A stretch of 64,000 nt of DNA from Enterovibrio qingdaonensis (GCF_028683135.1 NZ_JAJUBB010000009.1:62001-126000); one strand, 5' to 3'. Shown: positions 9,300 through 19,200, numbered from the stretch's first letter. Program-made: numbers and translations. The notes: generated from the letters alone by a model not told the origin.

Positions 9300-10147
9300 A
9301 TGTTCCCTTCAAGTGTGCGATGGCGGATCTGAACCTGTTGCCCATTGGCCGCAAAATAGTCTGCCAAAAATTGCGCAATATATACGGAGCGATGCTGACC
9401 ACCCGTGCAACCAATCGCGACGGTTAGATAGCTGCGATTGTTTTTTTCCAAAGCAGGAAGCCAAGATTCAAGAAAGCTTTTTATTTGAGCGATGAGCATC
9501 GCGACATCTTGTTCTGAGGCAAGAAACATTTTAACGGGCTCATCCAGTCCTGTGAGAGGACGAAGTGCAGGTTCCCAATGTGGGTTTGGCAAAAAGCGCA
9601 CATCAAAAACGTAGTCCGCGTCTGAGGGCAAGCCATGTTTAAAACCAAAGGATTCAAACACCATCACCAAATCCCGATTACTGCGGCCCAGCACCAAAGA
9701 GCGCACGGCTTCACTAAGATCGTGAACGGAATGATTGGATGTATTGATAACTTTATCTGCGCGCTCTTTAAGCGGCGTCAAAAGGTGTTTTTCCTGCTCG
9801 ATCGCTTGTTCAAGCGTCAGATTGTTACGAGAAAGGGGATGCAAGCGACGTGTTTCACTGAAGCGTTTAACTAACTCTTTGTCATCGGCATCGAGAAAGA
9901 ACAGGTCAATATCCAGATCTTTCGGAAGTTTTGCCAATGTGTGTGATATCTCGTCAGGGTCATCGGGCATGTTGCGAATATCAATGCTGACAGCGATCTG
10001 CGAATCATCACCAATTTGTTCGGCGACAAACTGGGGCAGCAAAGTAACAGGAAGATTGTCGACACAGTAGTAGCCCATGTCTTCCAAAACACGGAGTGCA
10101 ACGGACTTCCCTGAGCCTGAGCGTCCGCTGACGATTTTCAATTGCAT
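9296..10147 (-). CDS. rapZ: RapZ, RNase adaptor and GlcN6P sensor
   Basis: A 283-residue RapZ (YvcJ family). It has an N-terminal P-loop GRSGSGKS at residues 8-15 and a C-terminal domain that senses glucosamine-6-phosphate and binds GlmY/GlmZ small RNAs. The C-terminal half carries [20 protein letters not shown] and [15 protein letters not shown], both diagnostic. In enterics RapZ guides RNase E to GlmZ and so tunes glmS and peptidoglycan/LPS precursor supply, which fits its place beside envelope genes. It starts 12 bases after ptsN ends. No glmY or glmZ locus is visible in the window, so the small-RNA branch is inferred from the family only. Confidence 0.95.
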   Translation of the reverse strand: MQLKIVSGRSGSGKSVALRVLEDMGYYCVDNLPVTLLPQFVAEQIGDDSQIAVSIDIRNMPDDPDEISHTLAKLPKDLDIDLFFLDADDKELVKRFSETRRLHPLSRNNLTLEQAIEQEKHLLTPLKERADKVINTSNHSVHDLSEAVRSLVLGRSNRDLVMVFESFGFKHGLPSDADYVFDVRFLPNPHWEPALRPLTGLDEPVKMFLASEQDVAMLIAQIKSFLESWLPALEKNNRSYLTVAIGCTGGQHRSVYIAQFLADYFAANGQQVQIRHRTLEGNI

Positions 10148-10159
10148 GAATGCGATTCT

Positions 10160-10603
10160 CTATCCGGTAATAATGTCATAAAGCTCTTGGTCTGAGCTGG
10201 CATTACGCAATTGACGACAGACATGCTTGTCACCGAGTTTTTGTGCAATGAGAGACAAGGTGGTGAGGTGCTCTTTGCATTGCTCATCAGGGACGAACAG
10301 GGCAAATAGCAAGTCGACAGGTTGATTATCGATAGCATCGAATTCAACGGGTTCAGCGCATTGAATCAGAACCCCAACAGCGTGATCGCTATTGAAAATG
10401 CGACCGTGAGGAATGGCAATACCATTGCCAATACCGGTACTGCCCATTTTTTCCCTGCCAAGCATGCACTCGAACAGTTTCTGGGGGTTTTGATCTAACT
10501 CGTTGGCAGCGAGCTCGCTGATCAATTCAAGTGCACGTTTCTTACTTGAACAAAGGACTGCACTTTTCGTGCAGTCCAACTTAAGTACGTCTTTAAGTTC
10601 CAT
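10160..10603 (-). CDS. ptsN: PtsN, EIIA-Ntr regulatory phosphoprotein
   Basis: A 147-residue PTS EIIA type-2 domain protein and the terminal acceptor of the nitrogen PTS (EI-Ntr, NPr, EIIA-Ntr). The phosphorylated histidine is H66 in GNGIAIPHGRI. The rest follows the family (KRALELISELAANE, DLLFALFVPDEQCKEHL). The unphosphorylated form controls K+ transporters and the KdpD kinase in E. coli and influences many envelope genes. The gap to hpf is 2 bases and to rapZ 12 bases, so it is in mid-operon. It is somewhat shorter than the 163-residue E. coli protein, with a shorter N-terminus; nothing suggests truncation. Confidence 0.95.
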   Translation of the reverse strand: MELKDVLKLDCTKSAVLCSSKKRALELISELAANELDQNPQKLFECMLGREKMGSTGIGNGIAIPHGRIFNSDHAVGVLIQCAEPVEFDAIDNQPVDLLFALFVPDEQCKEHLTTLSLIAQKLGDKHVCRQLRNASSDQELYDIITG

Positions 10604-10605
10604 GA

Positions 10606-10893
10606 TTAATGGTGGTTCATCTTTTCTTTGTGTTTAGTTAATTGCTTTATCAGCTTATCAGTGAGTGCGTCTATCGCCGCATACATGTTTTCTGAATCGG
10701 CTTTCGCGTGAATTTCGCCATTATTGACATGCAATGTCGCCTCGGCGATTTGCTGCAACTTTTCGACATTAAGCACAACGTAAACGTTATTGATGTGATC
10801 AAAGAAACGCTCAAGTTTATCAAACTTCGTCATCACATATTCACGGAGAGAGTCTGTAACTTCGACGTGGTGACCGGTCAGATTGATTTGCAT
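10606..10893 (-). CDS. hpf: HPF, short hibernation promoting factor
   Basis: A 95-residue short-type hibernation factor (YhbH/HPF). It binds the 30S decoding region and, with RMF, promotes 100S dimers in stationary phase. The sequence follows the family closely (MQINLTGHHVEVTDSLREYV, DHINNVYVVLNVEKLQ, ENMYAAIDALTDKLI). Two in-frame ATGs are possible. I chose the second (10893) because AAGGA lies 8 bases before it, while it would be only 2 bases from the first (10899), and because the family starts MQ. It sits between rpoN (26 bp gap) and ptsN (2 bp gap), the classic arrangement. Confidence 0.94.
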   Translation of the reverse strand: MQINLTGHHVEVTDSLREYVMTKFDKLERFFDHINNVYVVLNVEKLQQIAEATLHVNNGEIHAKADSENMYAAIDALTDKLIKQLTKHKEKMNHH

Positions 10894-10919
10894 AAACATC
10901 TTCCTTCTGGTTAAGACGC

Positions 10920-12395
10920 CTAGATAAGGCGCTTGCGCTGATTTGACGGTGCGATCCCCAGAGACTCACGATATTTTGCAATCGTCCTGCGAGCTACCTG
11001 GATCCCTTGCTCCGCCAGCAATGTGGCAATCTTACTGTCGCTGAGAGGTTTCGCCGGGTTTTCTGCGGCGACCAACTTTTTCACCAGCGCCCGGATTGCC
11101 GTAGAGCTGCATTCGCCACCATTGTCGGTACTGACATGGCTAGAGAAGAAGTATTTCAATTCAAAGATACCCCGCGGGGTATGCATATATTTTTGTGTCG
11201 TTACGCGTGAGATGGTGGATTCGTGCATGTCCACAGCAAGTGCGATGTCATTAAGTACCATTGGCTTCATCGCTTCTTCACCATACTCGAAGAAGTCTTG
11301 TTGATGCTCAACGATACAACGCGCGACTTTCAAAAGCGTTTCGTTGCGGCTTTCTAGGCTTTTGATTAACCACTTAGCATCTTGTAGATGGCTGCGGATA
11401 AATTGACTGTCCGCAGCACTACACCCGTTTTTAGTGAGTGCAGCATATTGCTGATTTACTTTTAAACGCGGCACGCTGTCAGGGTTAATTTGTACGACCC
11501 ATTTTCCACGATCTTTGAAGACGGATACGTCAGGAATGACATACTCTGCTTCATTGGTGACAATGAGGTTGCCTGGCCGAGGTTCCAAGCCATGAATCAG
11601 GCGCATGACTTCTTTAAGGTCAGGCTCTCTGAGTTTGGTTTCTTTCATGATTTGGCGGAAGTCGCGGTTTGCCAGCGAGTTCATATGATCGCGAAGTACC
11701 ATGCGAGCTTCAGAGAGCCACGGCGTGTCTTCTGCAAATGCGGCTAACTGGAGAAGTAAACACTCTTGCAGAGAACGGGAGGCAACGCCGAGAGGATCGA
11801 ATTGCTGAACCCGCTTGAGTACAGCTTCGACTTCATCCAATTCCACTTCTTCGTCTTCTGCGCCCAAGCTTTCAAGGATATCTTCGCAAGAAACCGTGAG
11901 ATAGCCTTTGTCATCGACCGCATCAATGATGGCTGTCGCGATGGCCAAATCCACTTCGGTAAACGGGGTAAGTTGAACCTGCCACACTAAATAGTCATGC
12001 AGTGTTTCAGTGGTTTCACCTTGGTAGACTGGGATGTCATCACCAAGAGCAATACCTGTGCTGCCAGTGTTGGCACTGTAGACATCATCCCACGTGGTAT
12101 CAACGGGAAGGTCATCAGGCATTTCTTGTTGGCCCAATGCGTCTGAACTATCGAGTGAATCAGAGCTTTCAGCAGAGACGGTGAGGCCGTCGCCGTTTTC
12201 AAACTCTTGTGCGCTATCACCGTCGATATTGTTGTCGGATGAGTCATCCTGCTCGAGAAGAGGATTAGCTTCGAGTGCTTCCTGAATTTCCTGCTGCAAA
12301 TCCAGCGTCGACAACTGTAGCAGGCGAATAGCCTGTTGCAGTTGCGGCGTCATGGCAAGTTGTTGGCCAAGCTTAAGCTGGAGCGAGGGTTTCAT
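10920..12395 (-). CDS. rpoN: RpoN, sigma-54 factor
   Basis: A 491-residue sigma-54 (RpoN). Region I is the glutamine/leucine-rich N-terminus (residues 1-50, [20 protein letters not shown]), which contacts enhancer-binding ATPases. Region II is acidic and variable (about 50-115, rich in D, E and S). Region III binds core RNA polymerase and DNA and ends with the RpoN box [10 protein letters not shown] at 468-477, which reads the -24 promoter element. Length is normal. In relatives sigma-54 drives flagellar, nitrogen and type IV pilus genes. It lies 72 bp after lptB and heads the hpf-ptsN-rapZ-npr group, so it can be co-transcribed with the LPS export genes or from a promoter in that gap. Confidence 0.97.
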   Translation of the reverse strand: MKPSLQLKLGQQLAMTPQLQQAIRLLQLSTLDLQQEIQEALEANPLLEQDDSSDNNIDGDSAQEFENGDGLTVSAESSDSLDSSDALGQQEMPDDLPVDTTWDDVYSANTGSTGIALGDDIPVYQGETTETLHDYLVWQVQLTPFTEVDLAIATAIIDAVDDKGYLTVSCEDILESLGAEDEEVELDEVEAVLKRVQQFDPLGVASRSLQECLLLQLAAFAEDTPWLSEARMVLRDHMNSLANRDFRQIMKETKLREPDLKEVMRLIHGLEPRPGNLIVTNEAEYVIPDVSVFKDRGKWVVQINPDSVPRLKVNQQYAALTKNGCSAADSQFIRSHLQDAKWLIKSLESRNETLLKVARCIVEHQQDFFEYGEEAMKPMVLNDIALAVDMHESTISRVTTQKYMHTPRGIFELKYFFSSHVSTDNGGECSSTAIRALVKKLVAAENPAKPLSDSKIATLLAEQGIQVARRTIAKYRESLGIAPSNQRKRLI

Positions 12396-12467
12396 AGTTA
12401 TTGTGGCACCTTTATTTCTTTTGTCAGTGCATGATCTGAAAGTAAATACGCCAACCGTATTCCTTAA

Positions 12468-13193
12468 CTATAGCCTGAACTGGTCCCCGAGATAGACTCG
12501 TTTTACATGCTCATCGTTTAGCACTTCATCAGGAGTGCCATGTGCGATCAAGTGTCCCTGGCTAACAATATAGGCGTGCTCACAAACACTAAGTGTCTCA
12601 CGTACGTTGTGATCGGTAATTAACACACCTAAACCTCTGTCTCGCAGATGCTCGATAATTTTCTTGATATCGATAACAGAGATTGGGTCAACACCCGCGA
12701 ACGGTTCATCAAGAAGGATGAATTTCGGATTCGCTGCCAGCGCACGCGCAATTTCAACACGGCGACGTTCGCCACCTGACAATGCCATACCCATACTATT
12801 ACGGATATGTTGGATGTTGAACTCGTCGAGCAAGTCCTCAGCTTTGTCTTGCCTCTCCGCTTTTGACAGTTCTTTGCGTGTTTGCAATACGGCCATCAAA
12901 TTGTCATAGACACTGAGCTTACGAAAAATGGATGCTTCCTGCGGTAGGTAGCCAATACCCATACGAGAGCGGTTGTGCATGGGTTGAATACTGATGTCGG
13001 TATCATCAATGTGAATGGTGCCTTCATCACGGGCAACCAAGCCGACGATCATGTAGAAAGAGGTGGTTTTTCCTGCACCGTTGGGACCAAGAAGCCCCAC
13101 GATTTCTCCAGACTTAACTTCCAAGCTCACGTCGGTAACGACTTTGCGTCCGTTGTAGCTTTTTGCAAGGTTTTTAGCGGTCAGTATGGCCAT
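12468..13193 (-). CDS. lptB: LptB, ATPase of the LPS exporter
   Basis: A 241-residue ABC ATPase that powers the LptB2FG machine extracting LPS from the inner membrane. Walker A is GPNGAGKTT at 36-44; the signature is [16 protein letters not shown]; Walker B with the catalytic Glu is [12 protein letters not shown]. The family-typical [15 protein letters not shown] (Q-loop region) is present. The gap to lptA is 6 bp. lptF and lptG are not in this window, as is usual. Nothing odd. Confidence 0.97.
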   Translation of the reverse strand: MAILTAKNLAKSYNGRKVVTDVSLEVKSGEIVGLLGPNGAGKTTSFYMIVGLVARDEGTIHIDDTDISIQPMHNRSRMGIGYLPQEASIFRKLSVYDNLMAVLQTRKELSKAERQDKAEDLLDEFNIQHIRNSMGMALSGGERRRVEIARALAANPKFILLDEPFAGVDPISVIDIKKIIEHLRDRGLGVLITDHNVRETLSVCEHAYIVSQGHLIAHGTPDEVLNDEHVKRVYLGDQFRL

Positions 13194-13199
13194 GAGGCG

Positions 13200-13709
13200 T
13201 TAGTTCTTTTCTTGTTTTGTTTGTGGCTGCAAAATCGTTGTTACGCGACTGCTATTATCGCTTTCGGCGTTCAGCAACTGCTTGTCGATGTTGTAGGTGA
13301 TCTTCTGACCTTCAATCTGGTTACCGCCTTCTTGCATTAAGACTGCGTCTTTCGTCATGGTCAGGAAACTCTTACCGACTTCATAACGCAAATCGAAAGC
13401 TTTACCGTCAATTTTCTTGCCATCATCCATCGTTTGTTGGAACGTCGCGGGCTTTCCATAGGCATCAATAATTTCAGAGCCTTCAGTGCCAGTCGGACGG
13501 GTCACAACCACTTTTTCCGCTTTCAGGCGAATAGAGCCTTGGCGGAGGAAAACATTGCCAGTGAAAATCACCGTATTGGTTTTCATGTCTAAATTTTGTG
13601 AGTCTGAGTCAATATAAATTGGCTGCTCGGAGTCTGAAGACAGAGCGAGGGCACTGCCGGACAGCAACATCATTACGATGGCAAAGATGCTATTTCTTTT
13701 CTGGTTCAT
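13200..13709 (-). CDS. lptA: LptA, periplasmic LPS bridge protein
   Basis: A 169-residue OstA-like protein forming the periplasmic bridge that carries LPS from LptC to LptD. A Sec signal peptide is visible (basic MNQKR, hydrophobic IFAIVMMLLSG, cleavage probably after SALA near residue 23). The mature part has beta-jellyroll repeats (NTVIFTGNVFLRQGSIRLKA). The C-terminus is polar and Gln/Lys-rich. It overlaps lptC by 20 bases, so the pair is probably translationally coupled. No sigma-E promoter was recognised immediately before lptA. Confidence 0.95.
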   Translation of the reverse strand: MNQKRNSIFAIVMMLLSGSALALSSDSEQPIYIDSDSQNLDMKTNTVIFTGNVFLRQGSIRLKAEKVVVTRPTGTEGSEIIDAYGKPATFQQTMDDGKKIDGKAFDLRYEVGKSFLTMTKDAVLMQEGGNQIEGQKITYNIDKQLLNAESDNSSRVTTILQPQTKQEKN

Positions 13710-14256
13710 ACCTGCTCTTCACTTGTTCTATCAGTTCCATCTGATGGGTGCCAAAGTTCCCTTTAACGCGCTCGCCGCGTGTTTGAAGACCGACGCCGGT
13801 AATTTCGGTTTCTTTATCAGACCAAAAATCACGCGTTTTTAAGTCCAGCGTCAATTCGTCAGTGGTGACGACTTTGATTTGTGCATCAGGTAACAGGTTA
13901 AAGATCCTGACGCGACCTGTCATCACTAGAATTTGCTTACTGTCTAAAACCGCAAAGTCTGAGCTGACTCGCCATTCTTCATCTATGCCGTCTTTGTATG
14001 TCCACAATACAGGCTCATTGAAGTGGGTTTCATCCAGCTTTTGATAATGTTCCAGGTAAGCCGATTTCAGCAAATAGTCGCGAATGCCATCCTGATTGTA
14101 ATTGGTTGACGATACATTCTCCGATGTAAACAATGGTTTTTCTGCATCCGGTGCAACCTGAATGTCTTCCTGCCAATAGTGCTGGCTAAGCAGGTAATAT
14201 CCTACATAGCCGCATATCACGAGCAGAAGAACGACACCGAGATGTCGGAATATCAT
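13690..14256 (-). CDS. lptC: LptC, LPS export scaffold
   Basis: A 188-residue bitopic inner-membrane protein that receives LPS from LptB2FG and hands it to LptA. One N-terminal membrane helix is visible (HLGVVLLLVICGYVGYYLL, about residues 5-23), followed by a periplasmic LptA-like fold (SDFAVLDSKQILVMTGRVRI). It overlaps kdsC by 4 bases and lptA by 20 bases, placing LPS export directly downstream of KDO synthesis in one unit. Its helix can regulate the ATPase in E. coli. Confidence 0.94.
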   Translation of the reverse strand: MIFRHLGVVLLLVICGYVGYYLLSQHYWQEDIQVAPDAEKPLFTSENVSSTNYNQDGIRDYLLKSAYLEHYQKLDETHFNEPVLWTYKDGIDEEWRVSSDFAVLDSKQILVMTGRVRIFNLLPDAQIKVVTTDELTLDLKTRDFWSDKETEITGVGLQTRGERVKGNFGTHQMELIEQVKSRYEPEKK

Positions 14257-14810
14257 ATACTCAGCCCCTTGTGTGCATCGAGTTCACCACGAGCTTCTAG
14301 GATCAAATCACAAATTTCGCGTACTGCACCATACCCACCCGGCGTGCGGGTGACAAGATCTGCACGTTGTGCCAGCAGCGGATGCCCATCATTGACACAA
14401 ACGGACAACCCGACATGTGCCATGACCGCCCAATCGATAAGATCGTCACCAATATACGCGGTTTGCTCAGCCGGAATCGCGAGCTTTTTCACTAAATCTT
14501 GGTAAGCAGAGGCTTTGTCATCTTGCCCCTGATAAATATGTGTGATGCCCAATGCTGACATTCGACGCTCAACAATGGCCGACTTTCTGCCGGTGATAAT
14601 GGCGATTTCAACGCCCGCATTCATCAACGACTTTACGCCATAACCATCACGGGTATGAAACGCTTTCAGTTCTTCGCCATCATTGCCCATGTAGATGCGT
14701 CCATCGGAGAAGACGCCATCGACATCGCAGATCAGCAGCTTAATATTGGCTGCGCGTTCAAATAAAACAGTCTCGACAGGACCGTAGAGGGTTTCTGTTG
14801 TTGATGTCAT
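14253..14810 (-). CDS. kdsC: KdsC, KDO-8-phosphate phosphatase
   Basis: A 185-residue HAD-family phosphatase that dephosphorylates 3-deoxy-D-manno-octulosonate 8-phosphate in KDO synthesis. The catalytic DxD is D29/D31 in ICDVDGVFSDG. Later motifs are IAIITGRKS and YIGDDLIDWAVM, with the Mg2+-binding Asp pair. No cap domain, as expected for this tetrameric C0-type enzyme. Its start codon shares one base with the kdsD stop, and its stop overlaps lptC by 4. The substrate assignment is supported by the kdsD and lpt neighbours. Confidence 0.96.
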   Translation of the reverse strand: MTSTTETLYGPVETVLFERAANIKLLICDVDGVFSDGRIYMGNDGEELKAFHTRDGYGVKSLMNAGVEIAIITGRKSAIVERRMSALGITHIYQGQDDKASAYQDLVKKLAIPAEQTAYIGDDLIDWAVMAHVGLSVCVNDGHPLLAQRADLVTRTPGGYGAVREICDLILEARGELDAHKGLSI

Positions 14811-15778
14811 TACATGACCCCAGCTTTCAGTAAATCGTGCATATTCAATGCGCCAATGAGTTTGCCATTCTCTGCAACAAGCAGCCCATTGATTTTTTTC
14901 TCTTCGAGGGTTTTTAGGCCTTCAGCTGCAAGCAATTCAGCACTGACCGTCGTTGGGTTTTTCCCCATCACATCACCGATTGGCGTGCTATGAAGGTCGA
15001 TGCGTTGGTCAAGCAAGCGGCGCAGGTCTCCGTCTGTGAAGATGCCTTTCAGGGTGTCATCGCTTTCCACCACGGCGGTCATGCCTAGCCCCTTGGCTGA
15101 CATTTCAAGTAATGCGTCGCGGATTGTGTTTGTCGGAGACACTTTTGGCAGCGCATCACCAGAGTGCATGATGTCGGCTATGCGTAGCAGTAGCTTGCGG
15201 CCGAGTGCTCCGCCTGGGTGAGAAAGGGCAAAGTCATCAGCCGTAAAGCCTTTTGCCTGCATCAGAGCCACAGCAAGTGCATCACCCATCACCAGTGTCG
15301 CTGTGGTGCTAGAGGTTGGTGCAAGTCCAATCGGACAGGCTTCTTTAGGCACTTTAATGCAAAGGTTAACCTGTGCCAGACGCGCCATGGTGGAGGCTGC
15401 ATTGCTGGTCATGGTGATCAATGTAATGCCGCGACGCTTTACAACAGGCAACAGAGTAATGATCTCTGACGCCTCACCTGAGTTTGAAATCGCTAAAACG
15501 ACGTCGCCTTTTTCAATCATCCCCAAGTCGCCGTGACTGGCTTCTCCAGGGTGAACAAAAAAGGCGGGAGTGCCTGTGCTTGCCAGCGTTGCAGCAATTT
15601 TATTCCCGATATGGCCAGACTTGCCCATTCCCATCACAACGACTTTGCCTTTCGCATTAAGGATTAATCGGCATGCTTCAGAGAAGTCGTCATTGATGTA
15701 TTGCTCTAGCTGCGCAATGGCATCAAGCTCAGTGCGCAGTGTAGTAATGCCAGCTTGGCGAAAATCAAACTCAGTCAT
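14810..15778 (-). CDS. kdsD: KdsD, arabinose-5-phosphate isomerase
   Basis: A 322-residue isomerase converting ribulose-5-phosphate to arabinose-5-phosphate, the first committed step to KDO. It has an N-terminal SIS sugar-isomerase domain (about 35-175, with VVVMGMGKSGHIGNKIAATL and the region VHPGEASHGDLGM) and a C-terminal CBS pair (about 205-320, with ITTD-like FTDGDLRRLL). The length equals typical KdsD. It sits 12 bp after yrbG and runs directly into kdsC, so two KDO pathway enzymes are adjacent. Paralogues such as GutQ exist in enterics, but this context supports KdsD. Confidence 0.96.
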   Translation of the reverse strand: MTEFDFRQAGITTLRTELDAIAQLEQYINDDFSEACRLILNAKGKVVVMGMGKSGHIGNKIAATLASTGTPAFFVHPGEASHGDLGMIEKGDVVLAISNSGEASEIITLLPVVKRRGITLITMTSNAASTMARLAQVNLCIKVPKEACPIGLAPTSSTTATLVMGDALAVALMQAKGFTADDFALSHPGGALGRKLLLRIADIMHSGDALPKVSPTNTIRDALLEMSAKGLGMTAVVESDDTLKGIFTDGDLRRLLDQRIDLHSTPIGDVMGKNPTTVSAELLAAEGLKTLEEKKINGLLVAENGKLIGALNMHDLLKAGVM

Positions 15779-15790
15779 AATGTATCCGTT

Positions 15791-16753
15791 TTAAGCGGCC
15801 ACGTGAGATAGCAAATAGCCTTGATAGCCGACAAAGCACGTGAGCAGTGCAATACCTTCCCAGCGATTAATGGTGCGAGCTTTGCCAACAGCAAAGAGGA
15901 ACAGTAACACTGACATGGCTAGCATGACATAGAAGTCACGATCCATTGCCAGTGGGTTTAGTTCTGAAGGTGCAAGCAGGCCTGGTAGGCCCATAACCGC
16001 AAGAATGTTAAAAATGTTAGAGCCAATGATGTTACCAACGGCCAGATCATCCTCACCTTTCATTACACCAGCGACTGAGGCCGCGAGTTCAGGAAGGCTG
16101 GTACCAACAGCAACGATTGTCAAACCAATAACCAGATCGCTCATGCCGAAGGCTTTTGCAATGACAATGGCAGAGTCAACAACCATGTCAGCACTGAAAA
16201 TGAGTAGCACCAGGCCGACAACCACCCAGATTGCAGCGGACATGTTACTGACGCCTTTTGGAATTTCGGCCTCTTGCTCAACAAGCATTGGGTCTTCTTC
16301 GCCACTCTCTCTACCGAATTTCATCATCAGAAGCAGGAAGGCAGCAAACATCACTGCAAGTGCAATACCTTCCCAAAAGCCGAGGTAGTTATCCCATAAA
16401 ATCACACCCGCAACGATGGTGACGCCCATCATGAGTGGGAGTTCGCGGCGCAGAATGCCAGAACTGATAGATAGCGGTTTGATCAGTGCTGTCACACCTA
16501 ATATGAGTGCGATATTGGCAATGTTTGAGCCCAGTACGTTGCCGACAGCGGTGTCGGTTTTCCCGCTCAAGGCTGCCGTTGCCGACACCACCATTTCAGG
16601 GGCAGAGCTGCCCATCGCAAGAATTGTCATTCCAATGACAAGAGGAGAGATACCTACATTGCGGGCAATTGCGGCTGCACCGTAAACCAACCTGTCGGCA
16701 CTCCATACCAACAAACATAGGCCTACTACTAGTATGGCGGTCGCTTCAAACAT
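15791..16753 (-). CDS. yrbG: YrbG, CaCA-family Na+/Ca2+ (cation/H+) antiporter
   Basis: A 320-residue inner-membrane protein of the calcium/cation antiporter family. The two internal alpha repeats are clear: GMTILAMGSSAPEMVVS in the first half and GLTIVAVGTSLPELAAS in the second, each with the conserved acidic residue of the ion site. About ten hydrophobic helices are visible, plus a charged loop mid-protein (GRESGEEDPMLVEQEAE). It is the first gene of the kdsD-kdsC-lptCAB-rpoN block and divergent from mlaF, the same arrangement as in E. coli. The ion transported cannot be fixed from sequence. Confidence 0.93.
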   Translation of the reverse strand: MFEATAILVVGLCLLVWSADRLVYGAAAIARNVGISPLVIGMTILAMGSSAPEMVVSATAALSGKTDTAVGNVLGSNIANIALILGVTALIKPLSISSGILRRELPLMMGVTIVAGVILWDNYLGFWEGIALAVMFAAFLLLMMKFGRESGEEDPMLVEQEAEIPKGVSNMSAAIWVVVGLVLLIFSADMVVDSAIVIAKAFGMSDLVIGLTIVAVGTSLPELAASVAGVMKGEDDLAVGNIIGSNIFNILAVMGLPGLLAPSELNPLAMDRDFYVMLAMSVLLFLFAVGKARTINRWEGIALLTCFVGYQGYLLSHVAA

Positions 16754-17139
16754 TTAAATACCTTCTGAAATCGATAGGGCGAAATCGTTAAAAGGGCAAT
16801 TTTGACCGCTATTGGGGTAAATGTGAAGAAAAACGGCGTTATCTCTTGATGTTAAGACGTGACATTCCTTAAACACGCACAATCTAACCCAAAGAGAATT
16901 GGCAGAATTATCAGAAACACCAAAAATAAGACTGGGTTAGTGCTGCATTCTAAAGAGATAAGGGTTGAAATATGCGTTAGTAGGGACTGTATTTAATAAA
17001 AGACAATGCATGCTGGAATTCTGAACGTATCTTAACCGAAACTTTGCAAATGAATACCGTGCAATTACTTGTTTTGGCCTGTTAGTCGCTCTATGATCAG
17101 TCACTTAATATTCAAGAAAATCAACGCTAAAGGCATTCG
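16754..17139. other. Divergent yrbG/mlaF intergenic region
   Basis: A 386-bp AT-rich region with no convincing gene. It must hold promoters for the minus-strand yrbG-to-npr block and the plus-strand mla operon. A plus-strand promoter is listed separately. A perfect 8-bp inverted repeat CTAACCCA (16884-16891) and TGGGTTAG (16933-16940) lies roughly mid-way, its arms 41 bases apart. No recognised operator was found. Confidence 0.6.
17069..17097 (+). promoter_or_regulatory. Candidate sigma-70 promoter of the mla operon
   Basis: TTGTTT (17069-17074), a 17-base spacer and TATGAT (17092-17097), which matches the -10 consensus at 5 of 6 positions. The -35 matches at 3 of 6. Predicted transcription begins near 17104, leaving a leader of about 36 bases to the mlaF ATG. 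Confidence 0.5.
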
Positions 17140-17937
17140 ATGAGCAATGGTAACCTGGTTGAGGTAAACCAACTGACTTTCTCTCGAGAAGAAAGGATGA
17201 TCTTTGACAACGTCAGTCTCACCGTGCCTGTTGGTAAAGTGACGGCCATTATGGGCCCCTCGGGTATTGGTAAAACGACCTTGCTCCGTCTAATAGGGGG
17301 GCAATTGCAACCAGACTCCGGTGAAGTACTTTTTGGTGGACAGAATATTCCCACGCTGTCCCGTGCTCGACTTTATGATGTGCGCAAGCGCATGAGTATG
17401 CTTTTCCAGTCAGGTGCACTGTTCACGGATATGACTGTGTTTGACAACGTTGCGTTTCCTCTTCGCGAGCATACCGAACTTTCTGAATCATTGATCAAAA
17501 CCGTCGTTCTACTCAAACTGGAAGCGGTAGGGCTGCGGGGAGCGGCGAATCTGATGCCAAGTAGCCTTTCAGGGGGAATGGCTCGACGCGCAGCACTGGC
17601 AAGGGCGATTGCGCTGGACCCAGAACTCATCATGTATGATGAGCCCTTTGTTGGACAAGACCCTATTACCATGGGTGTATTGGTTTCCCTTATCCGCAAT
17701 TTGAACCAAGCACTGGGTTTAACCTCAATCGTCGTTTCTCACGATGTGCCGGAGGTCATGAGTATCGCAGACCATGTATATCTGCTGGCCGATGGGAAGA
17801 TCATTGCCTCAGGGTCGCCGCAATCTTTGCGTGAAAATGCAGACCCGCGAGTTATTCAATTTCTTAAAGGTGATGCGGACGGCCCGGTGCCTTTTCGTTA
17901 TCCCGCGAAGGACATTACTCAGGAGCTGTTTTCGTGA
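17140..17937 (+). CDS. mlaF: MlaF, ATPase of the Mla phospholipid transporter
   Basis: A 265-residue ABC ATPase of the MlaFEDB inner-membrane complex, which maintains outer-membrane lipid asymmetry with MlaC and MlaA. Walker A is GPSGIGKTT at 39-47. The signature is degenerate, [16 protein letters not shown], as usual for MlaF. Walker B is [18 protein letters not shown] lies 6-7 bases before the ATG. It overlaps mlaE by 4 bases. mlaA is not in this window. Confidence 0.96.
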   Translation: MSNGNLVEVNQLTFSREERMIFDNVSLTVPVGKVTAIMGPSGIGKTTLLRLIGGQLQPDSGEVLFGGQNIPTLSRARLYDVRKRMSMLFQSGALFTDMTVFDNVAFPLREHTELSESLIKTVVLLKLEAVGLRGAANLMPSSLSGGMARRAALARAIALDPELIMYDEPFVGQDPITMGVLVSLIRNLNQALGLTSIVVSHDVPEVMSIADHVYLLADGKIIASGSPQSLRENADPRVIQFLKGDADGPVPFRYPAKDITQELFS

Positions 17938-18716
17938 TAGTGAACATGGTTCAAGCGTTAGGGGCTCGCACCATGGCGGTGTCGCGAGCGATGGGGCGAG
18001 CAACGTTTATTTTGCTCGGTGCCCTGATTGGTAAGCCACAACCTAAAAAAATGTTCCCGTTGTTTGTCACACAACTGTATTCAGTGGGTGTGCGATCGCT
18101 GGCGATTATCATGGTTTCCGGCCTATTCATCGGGATGGTACTGAGCCTGCAAGGTTACTTAGTCCTCGCCGACTTTGGGGCGGAAGGGGCCTTGGGCCAG
18201 ATGGTGGCGCTATCGCTCTTGCGAGAACTTGGCCCCGTGGTAACAGCATTATTGTTCGCAGGGCGGGCAGGTTCTGCGCTTACCGCTGAAATTGGTTTGA
18301 TGAAAGCCACAGAGCAAATCTCAAGTTTGGAGATGATGGCTGTCGATCCCCTTCGTCGCGTTATTGCGCCGAGGTTCTGGGCTGGCGTTATTTCGATGCC
18401 TTTGCTTGCCATGATATTTATGTTGGTCGGCATTTGGGGTGGACAGCTAGTAGGTGTCGACTGGAAAGGGATTGATTACGGCAGTTACTGGTCAGCGATG
18501 CAATCATCAGTAGAGCTTGGCTATGACATTGGCCAATCATTCGTAAAATGTCTGGTGTTCGCGATTACTGTCACCTGGATTGCTTTATTTAACGGTTACG
18601 ATGCTATCCCTACCTCTGAAGGGATAAGCCGTGCCACAACGAGAACCGTCGTGCACTCTTCTTTAGCAGTGCTAGGACTGGACTTTGTCCTTACAGCACT
18701 GATGTTTGGGAGCTAA
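17934..18716 (+). CDS. mlaE: MlaE, permease of the Mla transporter
   Basis: A 260-residue MlaE/DUF140 permease with about five membrane helices; two MlaE subunits form the channel under the MlaD ring. Typical segments are [24 protein letters not shown] (split at residues near 90-115) and [16 protein letters not shown]. The GTG at 17934 overlaps the mlaF stop; an ATG at 17946 is a possible alternative that would shorten the protein by 4 residues. The gap to mlaD is 2 bp. Confidence 0.95.
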   Translation: MIVNMVQALGARTMAVSRAMGRATFILLGALIGKPQPKKMFPLFVTQLYSVGVRSLAIIMVSGLFIGMVLSLQGYLVLADFGAEGALGQMVALSLLRELGPVVTALLFAGRAGSALTAEIGLMKATEQISSLEMMAVDPLRRVIAPRFWAGVISMPLLAMIFMLVGIWGGQLVGVDWKGIDYGSYWSAMQSSVELGYDIGQSFVKCLVFAITVTWIALFNGYDAIPTSEGISRATTRTVVHSSLAVLGLDFVLTALMFGS

Positions 18717-18718
18717 CA

Positions 18719-19195
18719 ATGCAACAAAACAAAAAAACTGAATTTTGGGTTGGTACTTTCGTCCTCGCAGGCATTGCGGCCGTTTTGTTGCTGATATTCC
18801 AAGTGGCAGATGTCAAGAGTTTTACCCGTGCTGACCATTACACGCTGGAAGCGCATTTCGATAACATCGGTGGGTTAAAAATACGATCTCCAGTCAAGAT
18901 AGGGGGCGTGGTTGTGGGTCGAGTGACTGATATCTCCTTAACCGCACCCGATTACATCCCGACCGTGACAATGGAAATTGACAGCAAATATGGCTACTTT
19001 CCAGAAACCAGCTCAGCTGCCATTTTGACCTCTGGCCTGATTGGTGAGCAATTTATTGGCATCCGTCCCGGTTTTATCGATGAGGACATTATGTTGCTTA
19101 AAAATGGCGACTTACTGGAAGACACCCGCTCAGCAATGGTGCTAGAGGACCTTATTGGTCAGTTCCTGTATAGCGTGGGCGGTTCGGAGGAGTGA
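18719..19195 (+). CDS. mlaD: MlaD, MCE-domain lipid-binding subunit
   Basis: A 158-residue MCE protein. One N-terminal membrane helix (FWVGTFVLAGIAAVLLLIFQVA, about 10-30) is followed by the MCE beta-barrel (YTLEAHFDNIGGLKIRSPVK, VKIGGVVVGRVTDI). A C-terminal helix (LVLEDLIGQFLYSVG-like, near residues 140-155) lines the hexameric pore. It is shorter than the 183-residue E. coli protein at the C-terminus, common in this group. It sits 5 bp before mlaC. Confidence 0.95.
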   Translation: MQQNKKTEFWVGTFVLAGIAAVLLLIFQVADVKSFTRADHYTLEAHFDNIGGLKIRSPVKIGGVVVGRVTDISLTAPDYIPTVTMEIDSKYGYFPETSSAAILTSGLIGEQFIGIRPGFIDEDIMLLKNGDLLEDTRSAMVLEDLIGQFLYSVGGSEE

Positions 19196-19200
19196 TCAAA

